A stretch of 64,000 nucleotides of DNA from JABWBD01 sp040768665. GTDB taxonomy: Bacteria > Planctomycetota > Planctomycetia > Pirellulales > Thermoguttaceae. How positions within the stretch are numbered: position 1 is the stretch's first letter; every line of letters starts with the position of its first letter. Location: NCBI GenBank assembly GCA_040768665.1, contig JAXGMN010000013.1, positions 1 to 64,000 on the forward strand, written 5' to 3'. This document shows, piece after piece, positions 16,808 to 27,000 of this stretch. Both the position numbers and the translations under genes were made by a program. The notes under the pieces were generated by a model. It had not been told where the DNA came from, did not search any database, and worked only from the letters and a program-made list of their open reading frames with translations.

Positions 16808-17296
16808 ATGACCACTCGATTCTATCGAATCGGCCTAGGTGCCCTGACTTTGGTATGCCTGCTGGTCCTTCAGACCCCATCGGCAGAGGCACAGGGGTTC
16901 CGGCACCGAATTCCGCGCTGTGGAATGGCTTCGGCGGGCGCTTACGGTGGCGGGGGCCTTGGAGTAAGCGGAGCCTTCGGCCAAGCCGTTTCGGGTCCCG
17001 GTTATGGGAGCGCGGCTAGCGGGGCGTACAGCGTCAGCCCCTACGGCCACAGCAATGCCATGGCGATGGCATCAAGCAACCCGTTCGGCAGCAGCGCGAT
17101 GAGTAGCTCCTTCTCGGGCAGCCCTGCCGGGGCAAGCGGGGCGTTCAGCAGCTCGTTCACGGTTGGCGGGATGACGGCGTCGTTCAGCAACGCCTACAGC
17201 ATGGGGCCGAACGGGGTCAGTCATTCCGGCGCGAGCTCGATCAGCGGGTCACCCGCTCTGCCAGGGGCCTTTGGACCCGTCGGACTGGTCCGATGA
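16808..17296 (+). CDS. Small secreted Gly/Ser/Ala-rich protein
   Basis: The ATG at 16808 follows GAGGAGTTGAGACA and opens a clear signal peptide (FYRIGLGALTLVCLLVLQ, cleavage likely after SAEA). The mature part of the 162-residue protein is almost entirely Gly, Ser, Ala, Phe and Met with patches such as AYGGGGLGVSGAFG and SFSGSPAGASGAFSSSF. Only one Cys and few charged residues remain. This looks like a structural or matrix protein. The gene at 17490 has the same design and probably a related role. A strong terminator follows at 17325. Confidence 0.75.
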   Translation: MTTRFYRIGLGALTLVCLLVLQTPSAEAQGFRHRIPRCGMASAGAYGGGGLGVSGAFGQAVSGPGYGSAASGAYSVSPYGHSNAMAMASSNPFGSSAMSSSFSGSPAGASGAFSSSFTVGGMTASFSNAYSMGPNGVSHSGASSISGSPALPGAFGPVGLVR

Positions 17297-17324
17297 ACTC
17301 GCCCAGCCAGTTGGACGCGATCAG

Positions 17325-17358
17325 GAAGGCCACCGCAAAGTAGATTGCGGTGGCCTTC
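17325..17358 (+). terminator. Hairpin terminator after the Gly/Ser-rich gene
   Basis: A perfect 14-bp stem, GAAGGCCACCGCAA with TTGCGGTGGCCTTC, encloses a six-base AGTAGA loop 28 bp after the stop codon. The following bases ATTGCATTCTT are moderately T-rich. Confidence 0.8.
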
Positions 17359-17489
17359 ATTGCATTCTTGACGTTGGGGACAAGACAAATGGTGTCGGAG
17401 CGGCGGCAAAAATGGACATGACAAGGGTGGAGAGAGTCGACTGGAATACATATAGAGTCGGAAGTAACTACAGAACAAGGAGATACGTC

Positions 17490-17921
17490 ATGCTTACGAA
17501 GATCAAATCCCTGTCGATCATCGCTGTCCTCGGCTTGGCCCTTTGCACCGGTGCTCTCCACGCCCAGGGTTGGAGTAGCAGCTCTGCTATGAGCGCGGCC
17601 CAGGCGGCTGGCTACGGGAGAGCCGCGATGGCCGGCGCGACCGCGGCAACCCTGGGTTATGGATCGTACGCGTCGGCCAATGCTGCGGCGTATAGTTACG
17701 GCGGGGTTGCGGGCGCCAACGCCGCGGCCTACTCCACCGGCGGCTACGTTGGCGCCCAGGCCGCCGCTTATGGGACCGGGGGTTTTGCAGGAGCCGGTGC
17801 AACCGCGGTTTCGCAAAGATGGCCCTTCTCGCAAGCGGCGGCCAATACGGCGGCGACCGCTTACGGAGGCCGTGGTTTTGCCGCCGCGAATGCGGCAGCG
17901 GCAGTTGTGCCGGTCTGGTAA
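17490..17921 (+). CDS. Small secreted Ala/Gly/Tyr repeat protein
   Basis: The ATG at 17490 follows ACAAGGAGATACGTC and begins a signal peptide (MLTKIKSLSIIAVLGLALC, cleavage near LHAQ). The 143-residue protein contains three tandem 13-residue repeats at about residues 62-100: ANAAAYSYGGVAG, ANAAAYSTGGYVG and AQAAAYGTGGFAG. The whole mature chain is Ala, Gly, Tyr and Ser rich and nearly uncharged. This composition suits self-assembling fibres or matrix, which is inference. The in-frame extension upstream to 17271 runs through the terminator hairpin and is not coding. Confidence 0.75.
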   Translation: MLTKIKSLSIIAVLGLALCTGALHAQGWSSSSAMSAAQAAGYGRAAMAGATAATLGYGSYASANAAAYSYGGVAGANAAAYSTGGYVGAQAAAYGTGGFAGAGATAVSQRWPFSQAAANTAATAYGGRGFAAANAAAAVVPVW

Positions 17922-18086
17922 CCCCCAGCCGCCGGACACGTGCCGGACCGCCGAATCGGCCGCGGGGCTCGAGTCCTGCGGCCGATTTCAGTCGCGAAAG
18001 TTCTTGCCGTGGCAGATCGGAGTTGAAACAATCGAAGTCGAGAGATTCAGAGTCTTCTTTCATACCCCAATCAGGGAGGAATATCG

Positions 18087-19619
18087 ATGGGCCAGCGGCC
18101 TTCTATTGCCGATATCCTCGCCATCGTTCTAACACTCCTGCTGTCGTTCGAGTCGGACATAGCGACCGCGGCGGCCCGGCGGGCCCTGGTGATTGGAAAC
18201 GATGCGTACCCCGAGCCCTGGCAGTTGAACTCGTGCGTCAACGACGCGAAAGCGTTCGCCGCCTGGCTGGAAGAAGTGGGGTTCGAGAAGCACGAGATTC
18301 AGGTAATCACGAACGCGAACCGGGTGCAGATGCTGGGCGCCCTTAACACATTGGCTTCGGCAACCAGCCGGCAACCTCACGATCAGGTCGTCATTTACTA
18401 CAGCGGGCATGGAAGCAAAGTCGACGACGACAATGGAGATGAAGAGGACGGGCAAGATGAGGTACTGGTCGCAATCGGCGGTCCGGGCGATTCGACGTCG
18501 CTCGGTTCCGAGGTCGTCCGCGACGATCAGTTCTACGACTTCCTTCAACGCATCCGCTCCCGTACGGAGCAAGTGGTCGTCGTATTGGATTCGTGCTTCT
18601 CGGGTGGAACGATGAAGGGGGGGCTCGATGCGCCGTTGGTGCGGCGGCCAACCAAACGCATTCCGGAAGCTGCCCTGCGGCGAAAGGATGGGGCAGTTGC
18701 CGTCGAGCCCGCGCGGACCGACGGGGCTGAACCGTGGCGGAGGAAAGCCTTGGGCGGCAGCGACGCTCCTTCCGCATTCCTGGAGCAGAAGTCTTCCGGA
18801 AATCAGGGCGGGCTTGTATTCCTGGCCGCGTCGAGTGAGCGAGAGTCGGCCAGTGCCGCGGGTCCCGGCGAACAACTGAGCGTCTTCACGGCTGCCCTGC
18901 TGCGCACGGTTCGAACGCCCTCGCGCTCGGCGTCGCGCGATGCAACGCTGGCTTCGGTTCTGGCCGAGGTTCAAAGCCAGTTGATAGGCGTTCAGACGCC
19001 GCAGTTGGTTACCGAGAGGGTTGCCGCCAGCACGAAGTTCACGCCGGGGCTTTTCGACGACCCGATTCAGGTCGACGGCGAGCGGCGGTTTTCGGCGATC
19101 CTCGAGAGATTGATCTATCTTCCTCCGAGCAACGGCGATGCGTCATGGCGGCTGGACGCTCATTGCCATCCGTCCGACAAGGTCGCAATCGGCTCGGCCT
19201 ACGATCTTCGCGTTGTGCCGGGCCGTGCGGGGTTTCTCACGGTGTTTACGGTTCAGTCCGACGGGAGCGTCGTTTTTCTCTATCCGAACCGGGCCCGGCC
19301 CGGCAATCTGGTGCGAGCGGGCATCGAGGTGCCGATTCCTTGGGAACAGGGGCTGGGTGCGGCGCCGCCGGCGGGCGTGGAGCGGTACTTCGTTTACCTG
19401 CTCGAGAAGAACCCTTTCGAAGGGGTCGACTTATCGCAGTTTTCCGGTGCTTTGCCGGTTGGACATTTGGGCGATATCGTGCGACGCCGTGCCAACATCG
19501 AGTCGGTTGCCCAGTTGCGCGAGCTCCTGGAACGGGGTACTGGTCAGCATGGCGCCCATGGCCCAGGCAGGATCGGCTGGACACGCAAGATTGTCTCGGT
19601 GACCACCGTCGAACGTTGA
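18087..19619 (+). CDS. Metacaspase-like C14 protease with C-terminal DUF4384-type domain
   Basis: The 510-residue protein begins after GGAGGAATATCG and has a signal-like hydrophobic N-terminus. Residues about 30-260 form a caspase fold. The catalytic histidine is H108 in VVIYYSGHGS, followed by the acidic DDDNGDEEDGQDE loop typical of metacaspases, and the catalytic cysteine is C170 in VVLDSCFSGG. The C-terminal part (about 370-460) resembles DUF4384: AYDLRVVPGRAGFLTVF, VVFLYPNRARPGN. Metacaspase-type enzymes cut after Arg or Lys and often need calcium; both are family knowledge. Next gene on the same strand also has a DUF4384-type domain, so the two probably form an operon. Confidence 0.88.
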   Translation: MGQRPSIADILAIVLTLLLSFESDIATAAARRALVIGNDAYPEPWQLNSCVNDAKAFAAWLEEVGFEKHEIQVITNANRVQMLGALNTLASATSRQPHDQVVIYYSGHGSKVDDDNGDEEDGQDEVLVAIGGPGDSTSLGSEVVRDDQFYDFLQRIRSRTEQVVVVLDSCFSGGTMKGGLDAPLVRRPTKRIPEAALRRKDGAVAVEPARTDGAEPWRRKALGGSDAPSAFLEQKSSGNQGGLVFLAASSERESASAAGPGEQLSVFTAALLRTVRTPSRSASRDATLASVLAEVQSQLIGVQTPQLVTERVAASTKFTPGLFDDPIQVDGERRFSAILERLIYLPPSNGDASWRLDAHCHPSDKVAIGSAYDLRVVPGRAGFLTVFTVQSDGSVVFLYPNRARPGNLVRAGIEVPIPWEQGLGAAPPAGVERYFVYLLEKNPFEGVDLSQFSGALPVGHLGDIVRRRANIESVAQLRELLERGTGQHGAHGPGRIGWTRKIVSVTTVER

Positions 19620-19655
19620 TTGAGAAAAGCAATAGAAGATGTTGGAGGCCACGCT

Positions 19656-20474
19656 GTGAAATGGACATTTTCGCTTTACGCGGCCCTCGCGCTGAGCTGC
19701 GCTGCATCGGTTGCGGCAGGCGACGAGAACCTTCTCGATCAGGTGTCGTCGGACGGCGCCGTGAGTGGCGAGCTCGCGAAGCGGACGGGCTGGAAGTCGC
19801 TACGGGGCGTCCGCTGGCGGATCCTTGTACCCAGCCCTGCGGACGGAAGCCGCATCGCGATGAGCCCTCGTGAGACGTTCGCAAGCGGACAGAGGTTCCA
19901 GGTGGAGATCGAGGCACACGTTTGCGACGTATGGGTGTACTTGCTCGCCCTGGATCCAGGTGGGGAGTTGGTCGTTCTGTTTCCCGAAAAAGGTGAAGAA
20001 CATCGGAAGATCCCCAAGCGTCGCAAGGTGCTCGTCCCGCCCAGCCCGGACTGGCTGGTTTTCGGGGGACAGGCAGGCACGGACATTCTGCGAATCGTCG
20101 CGTCGCCCAAGCCGCTCGATTGGATGAACCCGAGGGAACTGATCGAGTCGGAAGCCGGCACGCCGATGGGCAGTGCCGGAGCGGACTTGGCACGAGGACA
20201 GAAGAGCATCCGCACGAAGCAACTCTCCTCGATCCTGGGCCGGCAGCAGGAGAGTACGGTGAGAAAGGAAACCTTGCGGCAGACGGTTCGGCAGCTCGAA
20301 GAGAATTCGGCGCTTCGGGCGCGGCAGAAGAACGTCGTCATCTTGCCCCCGCCCGCCGATTCGACGAACGACGGTTCCCAGCGTGTCGCGCCGGGCGAGG
20401 CATTGATCGCGTCGGGCGAGGCAGGGGATACGCAATCGCCCGCGATCATCGACATTGAACTGACGCACCGATAA
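19656..20474 (+). CDS. Secreted DUF4384-type protein
   Basis: The GTG at 19656 follows GGAGGCCACGCT and opens a signal peptide (MKWTFSLYAALALSCAAS). A TTG at 19620 is in frame but lacks a ribosome site. The 272-residue product contains a DUF4384-like stretch at about residues 70-155 (FQVEIEAHVCDVWVYLLALD, ELVVLFPEKGEEH) and a C-terminal polar tail. DUF4384 modules often accompany caspase-like or kinase proteins; their job is unknown. It starts 36 bp after the metacaspase-like gene. Confidence 0.75.
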   Translation: MKWTFSLYAALALSCAASVAAGDENLLDQVSSDGAVSGELAKRTGWKSLRGVRWRILVPSPADGSRIAMSPRETFASGQRFQVEIEAHVCDVWVYLLALDPGGELVVLFPEKGEEHRKIPKRRKVLVPPSPDWLVFGGQAGTDILRIVASPKPLDWMNPRELIESEAGTPMGSAGADLARGQKSIRTKQLSSILGRQQESTVRKETLRQTVRQLEENSALRARQKNVVILPPPADSTNDGSQRVAPGEALIASGEAGDTQSPAIIDIELTHR

Positions 20475-20499
20475 GCACCTGTCCACAAACGAGTTCGTA

Positions 20500-20519
20500 G
20501 GGCGGAATTCATTCCGCCC
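20500..20519. repeat. GGGCGGAAT hairpin
   Basis: GGGCGGAAT and ATTCCGCCC pair perfectly around TC. It is immediately followed by a second hairpin, 22 bp after the stop of the DUF4384-type gene, and together they may act as a terminator or a REP-like repeat. Confidence 0.6.
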
Positions 20520-20521
20520 CC

Positions 20522-20539
20522 AGCGGACTAAAGTCCGCT
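20522..20539. repeat. AGCGGACT hairpin
   Basis: AGCGGACT and AGTCCGCT pair perfectly around AA. The sequence resembles the AGCGGACTAAAGTCCGCT motif that I recall as scattered through planctomycete and cyanobacterial genomes; that recollection was not checked here. Confidence 0.6.
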
Positions 20540-20691
20540 CGACCAAGAAATCAGGAACTCCTTTTCGTGCGGAGCCAACGAATCTAGCAAGGCGGTTTTG
20601 TTGGCTTTCTCCCACAAAAGGCGGATTTCCTCGTCCCTTGAAATACGATAGAATGGGAAGGTAGCGGGTGGATTGAAGCTGGGTGACAATC

Positions 20692-23600
20692 ATGAGATTC
20701 GCTATTTCCATTGCTGCTGTCGTCTTGTTTACCCTGGCAAGATTGGGTCACACGGCCGACACGCCCCTTGCCGGGCAGGCTGAGGTGAGCATCAATTTCG
20801 AGGGCCACACGGGACCGGTACGAGCGATCGCGTTTACTCCCGACTCCGAATTGCTTTGTACGGCCGGCATGGACAAGGTGGTCCATGTATGGCGGCTTCC
20901 TCCGCGCAAGTTCGCTCCTGCACGTGCCAAGGCGATCTTGCGGCAGAGGTGGGGGGATCAGAAGACCCTGCGCTGGGAGATCGCGCGCGGCTTGCGCGGA
21001 AGCATCTATGCCCTGGCGATCCACCCGGGATCAGGCAGGCTGGCCATGGCCGGCTACGGCAGCCGCGGCGGCACCGGCGAGATCATCTGGCAGGACCCGT
21101 ATCTGGCGAGATTTCTCGAAGCGCGGTACGAGCATAGCGAAGTGATTACCGGCCTGAGCTACTCATCGGACGGGAAATGGCTCGCGTCTGCGGCGATCAA
21201 CGGCGAAGTGAATCTGTGGCCGGATCCGGGCGGAAAACCCATTCGTCTGGCAGGCGCGGATTCGAGGGCGGCGCTGCCCGAATTTCGTCCCGTCGTGATT
21301 GCAGGGACAGACGCCGTGATTGTGCCGCGCTATGTTCGCGCGACCGCGGAAGGGCACGCGGTCTGGCAGTTGAGCCGCTACCGTATCTCGGCGGGTCGAT
21401 TCGACGGCGAACTGGATCAGGAGCATTTTGGAGCAGTTTCCGCACTTGCCGCCGGTGCCGACGGGCAGACGTTTAGCTCGGCGGACCAGTCGGGACGCGT
21501 TTTCGTTTGGGGCACCAATGGGCGACGGCCCCGGGGAGTGCTGCGGGTCGGGCAGCCCGCGATCTCGTTGGGCCTGAGTCCCGATGGTTCTCGCCTGGCG
21601 GTGGGCACTCGCAAGATTCTGGGGAAGGAGATCACCCAGTTGCAGGTCTGGGACGTCAACGCGAATCGCCTGGTCCGGGAGCGAACGTTGGACGACAGCG
21701 TGCATGCCTGCGCGATCAGCCCTGATGGCCAGCGACTTGCCTATTGCGGGAGCAACGGCAACGACGTGTTTGTGGAGTGGTTGGAACCACCGCATGATCT
21801 TGTGACCTTCCGGGGCGGCAAGAGGATTGCAGGCGTAGCTCTCGCCGTCGAGGGAGAAAACTATGCTCTTCGATACCGGCCCGACCAGGGTGCCGCAGAG
21901 ACGGGGTCTTCAAGATTTCCGCTTTCCGAGCTGAACCGCGTCGAGGACGAGGGAGCGCCGCGTGAGCCGAGCCAGTTCTTCGGGCCGTGGAGTTTCGTCG
22001 CGGATCGCGCAAAGGGGACGATTTGGCTGTATTACAACCGCAGCCACGCGGGTCAGATTCAACTCGACGCGGCCAGCCAGGGACGCCTGGTTAGCCAATG
22101 CTGGGTGCCGGGCCAGGGCGGCAACCCGGCGGCTGTGGCGGTGGGGACGGACGTTCAGAACGGCGTGTTTCTGTACGGTCTGCCTGAGGGCGGCGTGTGC
22201 CCGCTATTGCGCTACTGCCGCGGGCATACGGGAATGGTGACCTCGGTGAATGCGTCGCCCGACGGGCGGTATGTGATCTCCGGAAGCGCCGATGGCACGG
22301 TTCGCGTGTGGAGTCTTAGGCACTGTTTTGCCGAGTCGGTCGTGCTCCGTCGTTGGGGGGCGGCGTTGCGGGCGGACCCGTCGGGGCGAGGGCTGATCGT
22401 GGAGTCAATTGACGAGTTGGGGCCGCTTTTTCAAAAGGGGGTGCGGCAGGGAGATCGTATCGAGTTGATCAAACACGTGGCGAACGGCCGGGTCGAGGAA
22501 AACTCCATCGGGGGAAGGATGCTGGAGCTCCTCGGCAGCCTGCCTTGGGACCTCCAGGTCGTCTTCTTTCCCCGGCGCGGCGACAGTGCTCTGCAGCCGT
22601 TCAACTTGCGAGGCGCGTGGCACCAGATCCTGACATTCTATCCGACGGGTTCCGAGTGGATCGCATGGACTCCGGCGGGCTATTATGCCTGCTCGCCGGG
22701 TGGAGAACGATTGATGGGATGGGTCGTAAACCACCGCGATCTCAACCAGGCGCCTGTCTTCTACACCGCGGAACAATGCCATCGGGCCCTTTACCGCCCG
22801 GAGATAATCCGCCAGCTTCTCGTACGGGGGGCGGTCGCGGAGGCGGGTGAGCAGCGCGTCGAATCGCCGGTGGATGTGGTGCCGCCGGTCGTGCGGATCT
22901 TAGACCCCACGCAGCGTGCGTTTGAACAAGATTCGGCTCTCGTGACGGTGACCGCGTCGGCGGAGACCCAGGACAACCGGCCGGTAATCGCGATGCGGCT
23001 TCATCTGGATGGACGGCCCTACGAGAAGCACGTGTATCAGAAGTCGATCGTGCGAGCCAGTCCCAGCAAGGCGCGGACATGGCAGGTCGCGTTGCCTCCG
23101 GGGAAACACGTATTGCAGGTCATTGCAGAGACCGAGCAGAGCGAAGGGGCGTCGGAGGAGATCTGGGTGACGTACAATGCCGAACCGGAGAAACCGGCTT
23201 TGTACATTGTGGCGGTCGGCATCTCGCAGTACCACCACGCGCCGCTGAAATACGCCCACCGCGACGCAACGGAAATCGCCTCGGTTTTCGCCGCCCACGC
23301 GAGAGAGCTTTTCCAATCGCCGGTGATTCAAGAGTGTCTGGACCAGGCTGCCACGCGCGACCAGATCATCGGAGGATTGGAGTGGCTGCGCGAGCAGATG
23401 ACGCCGGAGGACGTTGGGATTTTTTTCTATTCGGGGCACGGACTGCAGAACGAGCGCGGCGACTTTTTTCTGTGTCCCTCCAACGGCGATCCGGAGGACG
23501 TGGCGGGGACATGCATTTCGAGCGAGGTGCTGAAGGAGTATTGCGAGACCACCCGAGGTCGGCTCCTCCTGATGATCGACGCGTGCCATTCCGGAGGGAT

Positions 23601-23946
23601 CGATCTTCGTGGTGCGCCGTTGGCGGCAATGGACAACCTTGCGCGGGACCTGTCGCGCAAGGAATATTCCGTGATTCTGATGGCCTCATCCACTGGAAAA
23701 GAGGTATCGTGGGAAGATGATCGTTGGCAGGCAGGCGCCTTTGCCAAGGCGGTCGCAGAAGGCTTGCTGGGCAAAGCAAATGCGGTGGGCCCGTTTGCGG
23801 ACGACGTGATTTCGACGATTGAGCTCGATTTCTACGTATACAACCGGGTGCTGCAGCTTACGGAGAGGCAACAGACGCCGGTGTCGTCGAAGCCACCGAT
23901 CCCGCCCTTTGGCCTGACCACGCCGGTTGCCGCCGGCGGAACCTGA
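20692..23946 (+). CDS. WD40-repeat protein with C-terminal caspase domain
   Basis: The ATG at 20692 opens a signal-like segment (MRFAISIAAVVLFTLARLG). The 1084-residue protein has WD40 repeats from about residue 36 (GHTGPVRAIAFTPDS, VVHVWRLP) to 545 (GHTGMVTSVNASPDGRYVIS, TVRVWSL). A PDZ-like segment follows at about 560-630 (LGPLFQKGVRQGDRIELI). The caspase domain is at 834-1060, with H916 in IFFYSGHG and C965 in MIDACHSGG. WD40 propellers probably bind a partner and control the protease. The gene reads in the same direction as the kinase-WD40 gene that follows, 130 bp away. N-terminal export would place it in the periplasm; this is inference. Confidence 0.87.
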   Translation: MRFAISIAAVVLFTLARLGHTADTPLAGQAEVSINFEGHTGPVRAIAFTPDSELLCTAGMDKVVHVWRLPPRKFAPARAKAILRQRWGDQKTLRWEIARGLRGSIYALAIHPGSGRLAMAGYGSRGGTGEIIWQDPYLARFLEARYEHSEVITGLSYSSDGKWLASAAINGEVNLWPDPGGKPIRLAGADSRAALPEFRPVVIAGTDAVIVPRYVRATAEGHAVWQLSRYRISAGRFDGELDQEHFGAVSALAAGADGQTFSSADQSGRVFVWGTNGRRPRGVLRVGQPAISLGLSPDGSRLAVGTRKILGKEITQLQVWDVNANRLVRERTLDDSVHACAISPDGQRLAYCGSNGNDVFVEWLEPPHDLVTFRGGKRIAGVALAVEGENYALRYRPDQGAAETGSSRFPLSELNRVEDEGAPREPSQFFGPWSFVADRAKGTIWLYYNRSHAGQIQLDAASQGRLVSQCWVPGQGGNPAAVAVGTDVQNGVFLYGLPEGGVCPLLRYCRGHTGMVTSVNASPDGRYVISGSADGTVRVWSLRHCFAESVVLRRWGAALRADPSGRGLIVESIDELGPLFQKGVRQGDRIELIKHVANGRVEENSIGGRMLELLGSLPWDLQVVFFPRRGDSALQPFNLRGAWHQILTFYPTGSEWIAWTPAGYYACSPGGERLMGWVVNHRDLNQAPVFYTAEQCHRALYRPEIIRQLLVRGAVAEAGEQRVESPVDVVPPVVRILDPTQRAFEQDSALVTVTASAETQDNRPVIAMRLHLDGRPYEKHVYQKSIVRASPSKARTWQVALPPGKHVLQVIAETEQSEGASEEIWVTYNAEPEKPALYIVAVGISQYHHAPLKYAHRDATEIASVFAAHARELFQSPVIQECLDQAATRDQIIGGLEWLREQMTPEDVGIFFYSGHGLQNERGDFFLCPSNGDPEDVAGTCISSEVLKEYCETTRGRLLLMIDACHSGGIDLRGAPLAAMDNLARDLSRKEYSVILMASSTGKEVSWEDDRWQAGAFAKAVAEGLLGKANAVGPFADDVISTIELDFYVYNRVLQLTERQQTPVSSKPPIPPFGLTTPVAAGGT

Positions 23947-24076
23947 CCAGGTCGGCGTTCGCGGGGCGGAAAAAGTTGAGGACAGGTCCATCTTTTCGGA
24001 TAGCGTGTTTGGAGCCCCGTTGTGTTAACATTGATGATCCTCTTTTGATCTTCCGGCACAGGGCGTTTTTCCTTTC

Positions 24077-27000
24077 GTGACCCAGGCCCACGACAACACG
24101 ACCGCCAGGTTCGGCCCTCCCCAAGACCACGTGGATCGCGTCTGCGATACGTTCGAAGCCCAGTGGCAGCGCGCGGCCTCGGGACAGGGAGATACGCCGC
24201 GGATCGAAGAGCGCTTGGCAGAACTGGCGGACCCGGGCAGGCGGGCGCTGCTGCGCGAGTTGCTTCTCGTTGAATGGGAGTACCAGCCGAGCGTCGATCT
24301 CGAACAGTACGAAAGGCGTTTCGAAAAAGACGCCGACGTAGTCCGGTCCGCGTTCGGAGAATTCCAGAAGACCTTTCAACCGACAGCCGAACGCGTCGGT
24401 CCGAGATACACGGTGCGGGAATTCCACCGGGCGGGCGGGCTCGGCCAGGTGTGGATCGCCAGCGACCAGGAGATTCCTCGTGAGGTCGCGCTGAAGGATA
24501 TCAAGCCTCAGCATGCAAGGAACCCCGAGCTTCAGGCTCGATTCGTCCGCGAGGCCGAGATCACCGGCCGGCTGGAGCATCCAGGCGTGGTGCCGGTCTA
24601 CGGCCTCGGACGGTATCCCGACGGGCGGCCCTTCTACGCGATGCGGTTTATTCAGGGGACGAGTCTGGGCGAGTCGATACGAGAGTTCCATCGCGATCAG
24701 CAAGGCGGTCCGCGCCGGTCCGAGCGAAACCTTCAGATGCGGAACCTGATGCGACGTTTTGTCGACGTCTGCCATACGATCGAGTACGCACACAGCCGGG
24801 GGATTCTGCATCGCGACATCAAGCCCGACAACATCATGCTCGGAGGTTTCGGGGAGACGCTGGTAGTGGACTGGGGGCTGGCCAGGGCCGGCGAAGGAGG
24901 TCCCGACGGCCGGATCGAGGACGCAAGCGGCGAATTGGCCGCCGAGCCGGGCATGTCGACGCAGACGCGACAGGGAGTCGCCATGGGGACGCCCGCATAC
25001 ATGAGCCCGGAGCAGGCGGCGGGTCGGCAGGAGCAGATTTCTCCGCGCTCGGATGTGTACAGCCTGGGCGCCACGCTGTATTGCATCCTGACGGGGCGCC
25101 CGGCATTCGGCGGGTCCTCTCTGGGCGAGCTGCTGGCGGCGGTCCAGCGAGGCGATTTTCCCCGCCCGCGACAGGTCAACCCGCGCGTGCCTCATGTCCT
25201 GGAGGCCATTTGTTTGAAGGCGATGGCCACGGAACCTGCGGGCCGCTACCAGTCGGCCCGGGAAGTCGGCGAGGAGGTCGAGCGCTGGATGGCCGACGAA
25301 CGGGTGCACGCGGTTCGCGAAACGTGGTGGCAGCGGATGGGGCGCTGGGCGCGCCGCCACCGAAGCTGGGTGCAAGCCGGTGCGCTGGCGATGTTGATCG
25401 TGACGACGGTCTCCGTCTTTTCGACGGTCGTGATCCTTTGGCTCCTCGGAGAGACGCGGGAATCTCGCGCCAGGGCGGTGGAGTCGCTCAAGCGAGCTAA
25501 CCACAGTCTTTACGCGTTGCAGGTGAGCGATGCCGCGGCGCTGATGCCTACCGACCCCGGGCGATCGCTGGAGTTGCTGTGCAACGTGGCCACGTGTCCG
25601 GAAAGCTTGAGGGATTTCGCGTGGTACCATATCTACCGGGTCTGCTATCGCAACCAGGCCAGTTGGGAGTTGGGTGATTCGGAGGTGGTTCTGGCTGCAT
25701 TCGGCCCGGAAGAGGACGGAATCGTCTGCGTCCGTCCAGACGGCCGGATCGAATCGCGAGACAGCCGAAGCGGGAAACTCCGGAAGGAGACCAACGCCGA
25801 CAGTCCGATCACGGCATCGGCGATGAGCAGGGATCATCGGCGGCTGGTTACGGGGCATGAGAACGGCGAGCTTCATGTCTGGGACGCGACGGAGCTCGTG
25901 GAGGTGACGGAGTTGTCGGCATCGGGGGAGGCGGTTCGCGAGGTCGCGATTTCTCAGGACGGCAGGGTGGTCGCCGCGCATTTCGCCGGGCCGGATCCCT
26001 CCATCCGGGTCTGGAACGTTTTCGACGCCGGCATCAAGGGAGAATTCCACGGGCCGTCGAACGTGGCAGCGTTGGCGGTTTCCGCCGATGGTACCCGCCT
26101 GGCGGCGGGCGGGACCTATGAAGACACGACCAGCGGCGGGCTGAAGATCTGGGATTTGCTCGAGGCGACGGAGATCGTTTATTTCGAGTTGCCGCGCGAA
26201 ACCAAGATGCCGGTCGCCATCTCCCAAGGTGCCTCGGCCCTCGTGTTCAGCTCCGACGGGAGGTTCTTGCTGGTGGGCAACAATATCGGCACCCTGATCC
26301 GTCTCGAGCTTGCCAATCTGAGAAAGGGATGGCAGTACGACCCGCAAAGCGCCGTGCAAGCACACTTCGGCACGATGCGGTCGATGTCGCTCCATCCGAA
26401 CGGCCAGGTGATCGCGACAGCGGGAGTGGGTGCGGGAGGCAGGACCGGTATCCACTCCACGCACCAGCCGGTAAAACTCTGGTACTCCGAAGATCTGAGC
26501 AAGCCGCTGCCGTATATAGCGGGCATTCTCGGCGATGTGACTTCGCTGGATTTCAGCGCAACGGGGGACCAGCTTCTGACGGTCGAGCAAGACGGAACGT
26601 TGACCGTACTGAACTGCACCGACCGATGGACGCGGGGTGATCTGTTGCACGAGCAACCGGTGGTGGCCGCGGCGTTCTCCCGGGGCGGTGATTGGATCAC
26701 TACCGTAGCGCCGGACAAGGAAACGAAAGAACTTCGCCTTCATCATTGGGATGCCGTTTCTTGCGAGGAGAAGGAGGTTGCCGCGGGCGGCTCGCGCGTT
26801 CGAGCGTGGGTCTTGCCATCGGCTCAGGTCGTGGATTGCGGCGCCGGGGCGGTCGGCCCCGGCGAACGGACGGACGTGTGCGACGGCGCGACGGGCCGTA
26901 AGATCGGGAAGCTTGGTCCGACGGTCGAGGGTCGAATCGTCGCCGCCAATATACGGCGCGCCCTGGCGGCGGTGGTTGACCCCGCGGGAACGCTCGCAGT

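Noticed and set aside
17271..17489. In-frame N-terminal extension of the Ala/Gly/Tyr repeat protein
   Set aside because: It crosses a strong terminator hairpin and lacks a ribosome site, while ATG 17490 has AAGGAG and a signal peptide.
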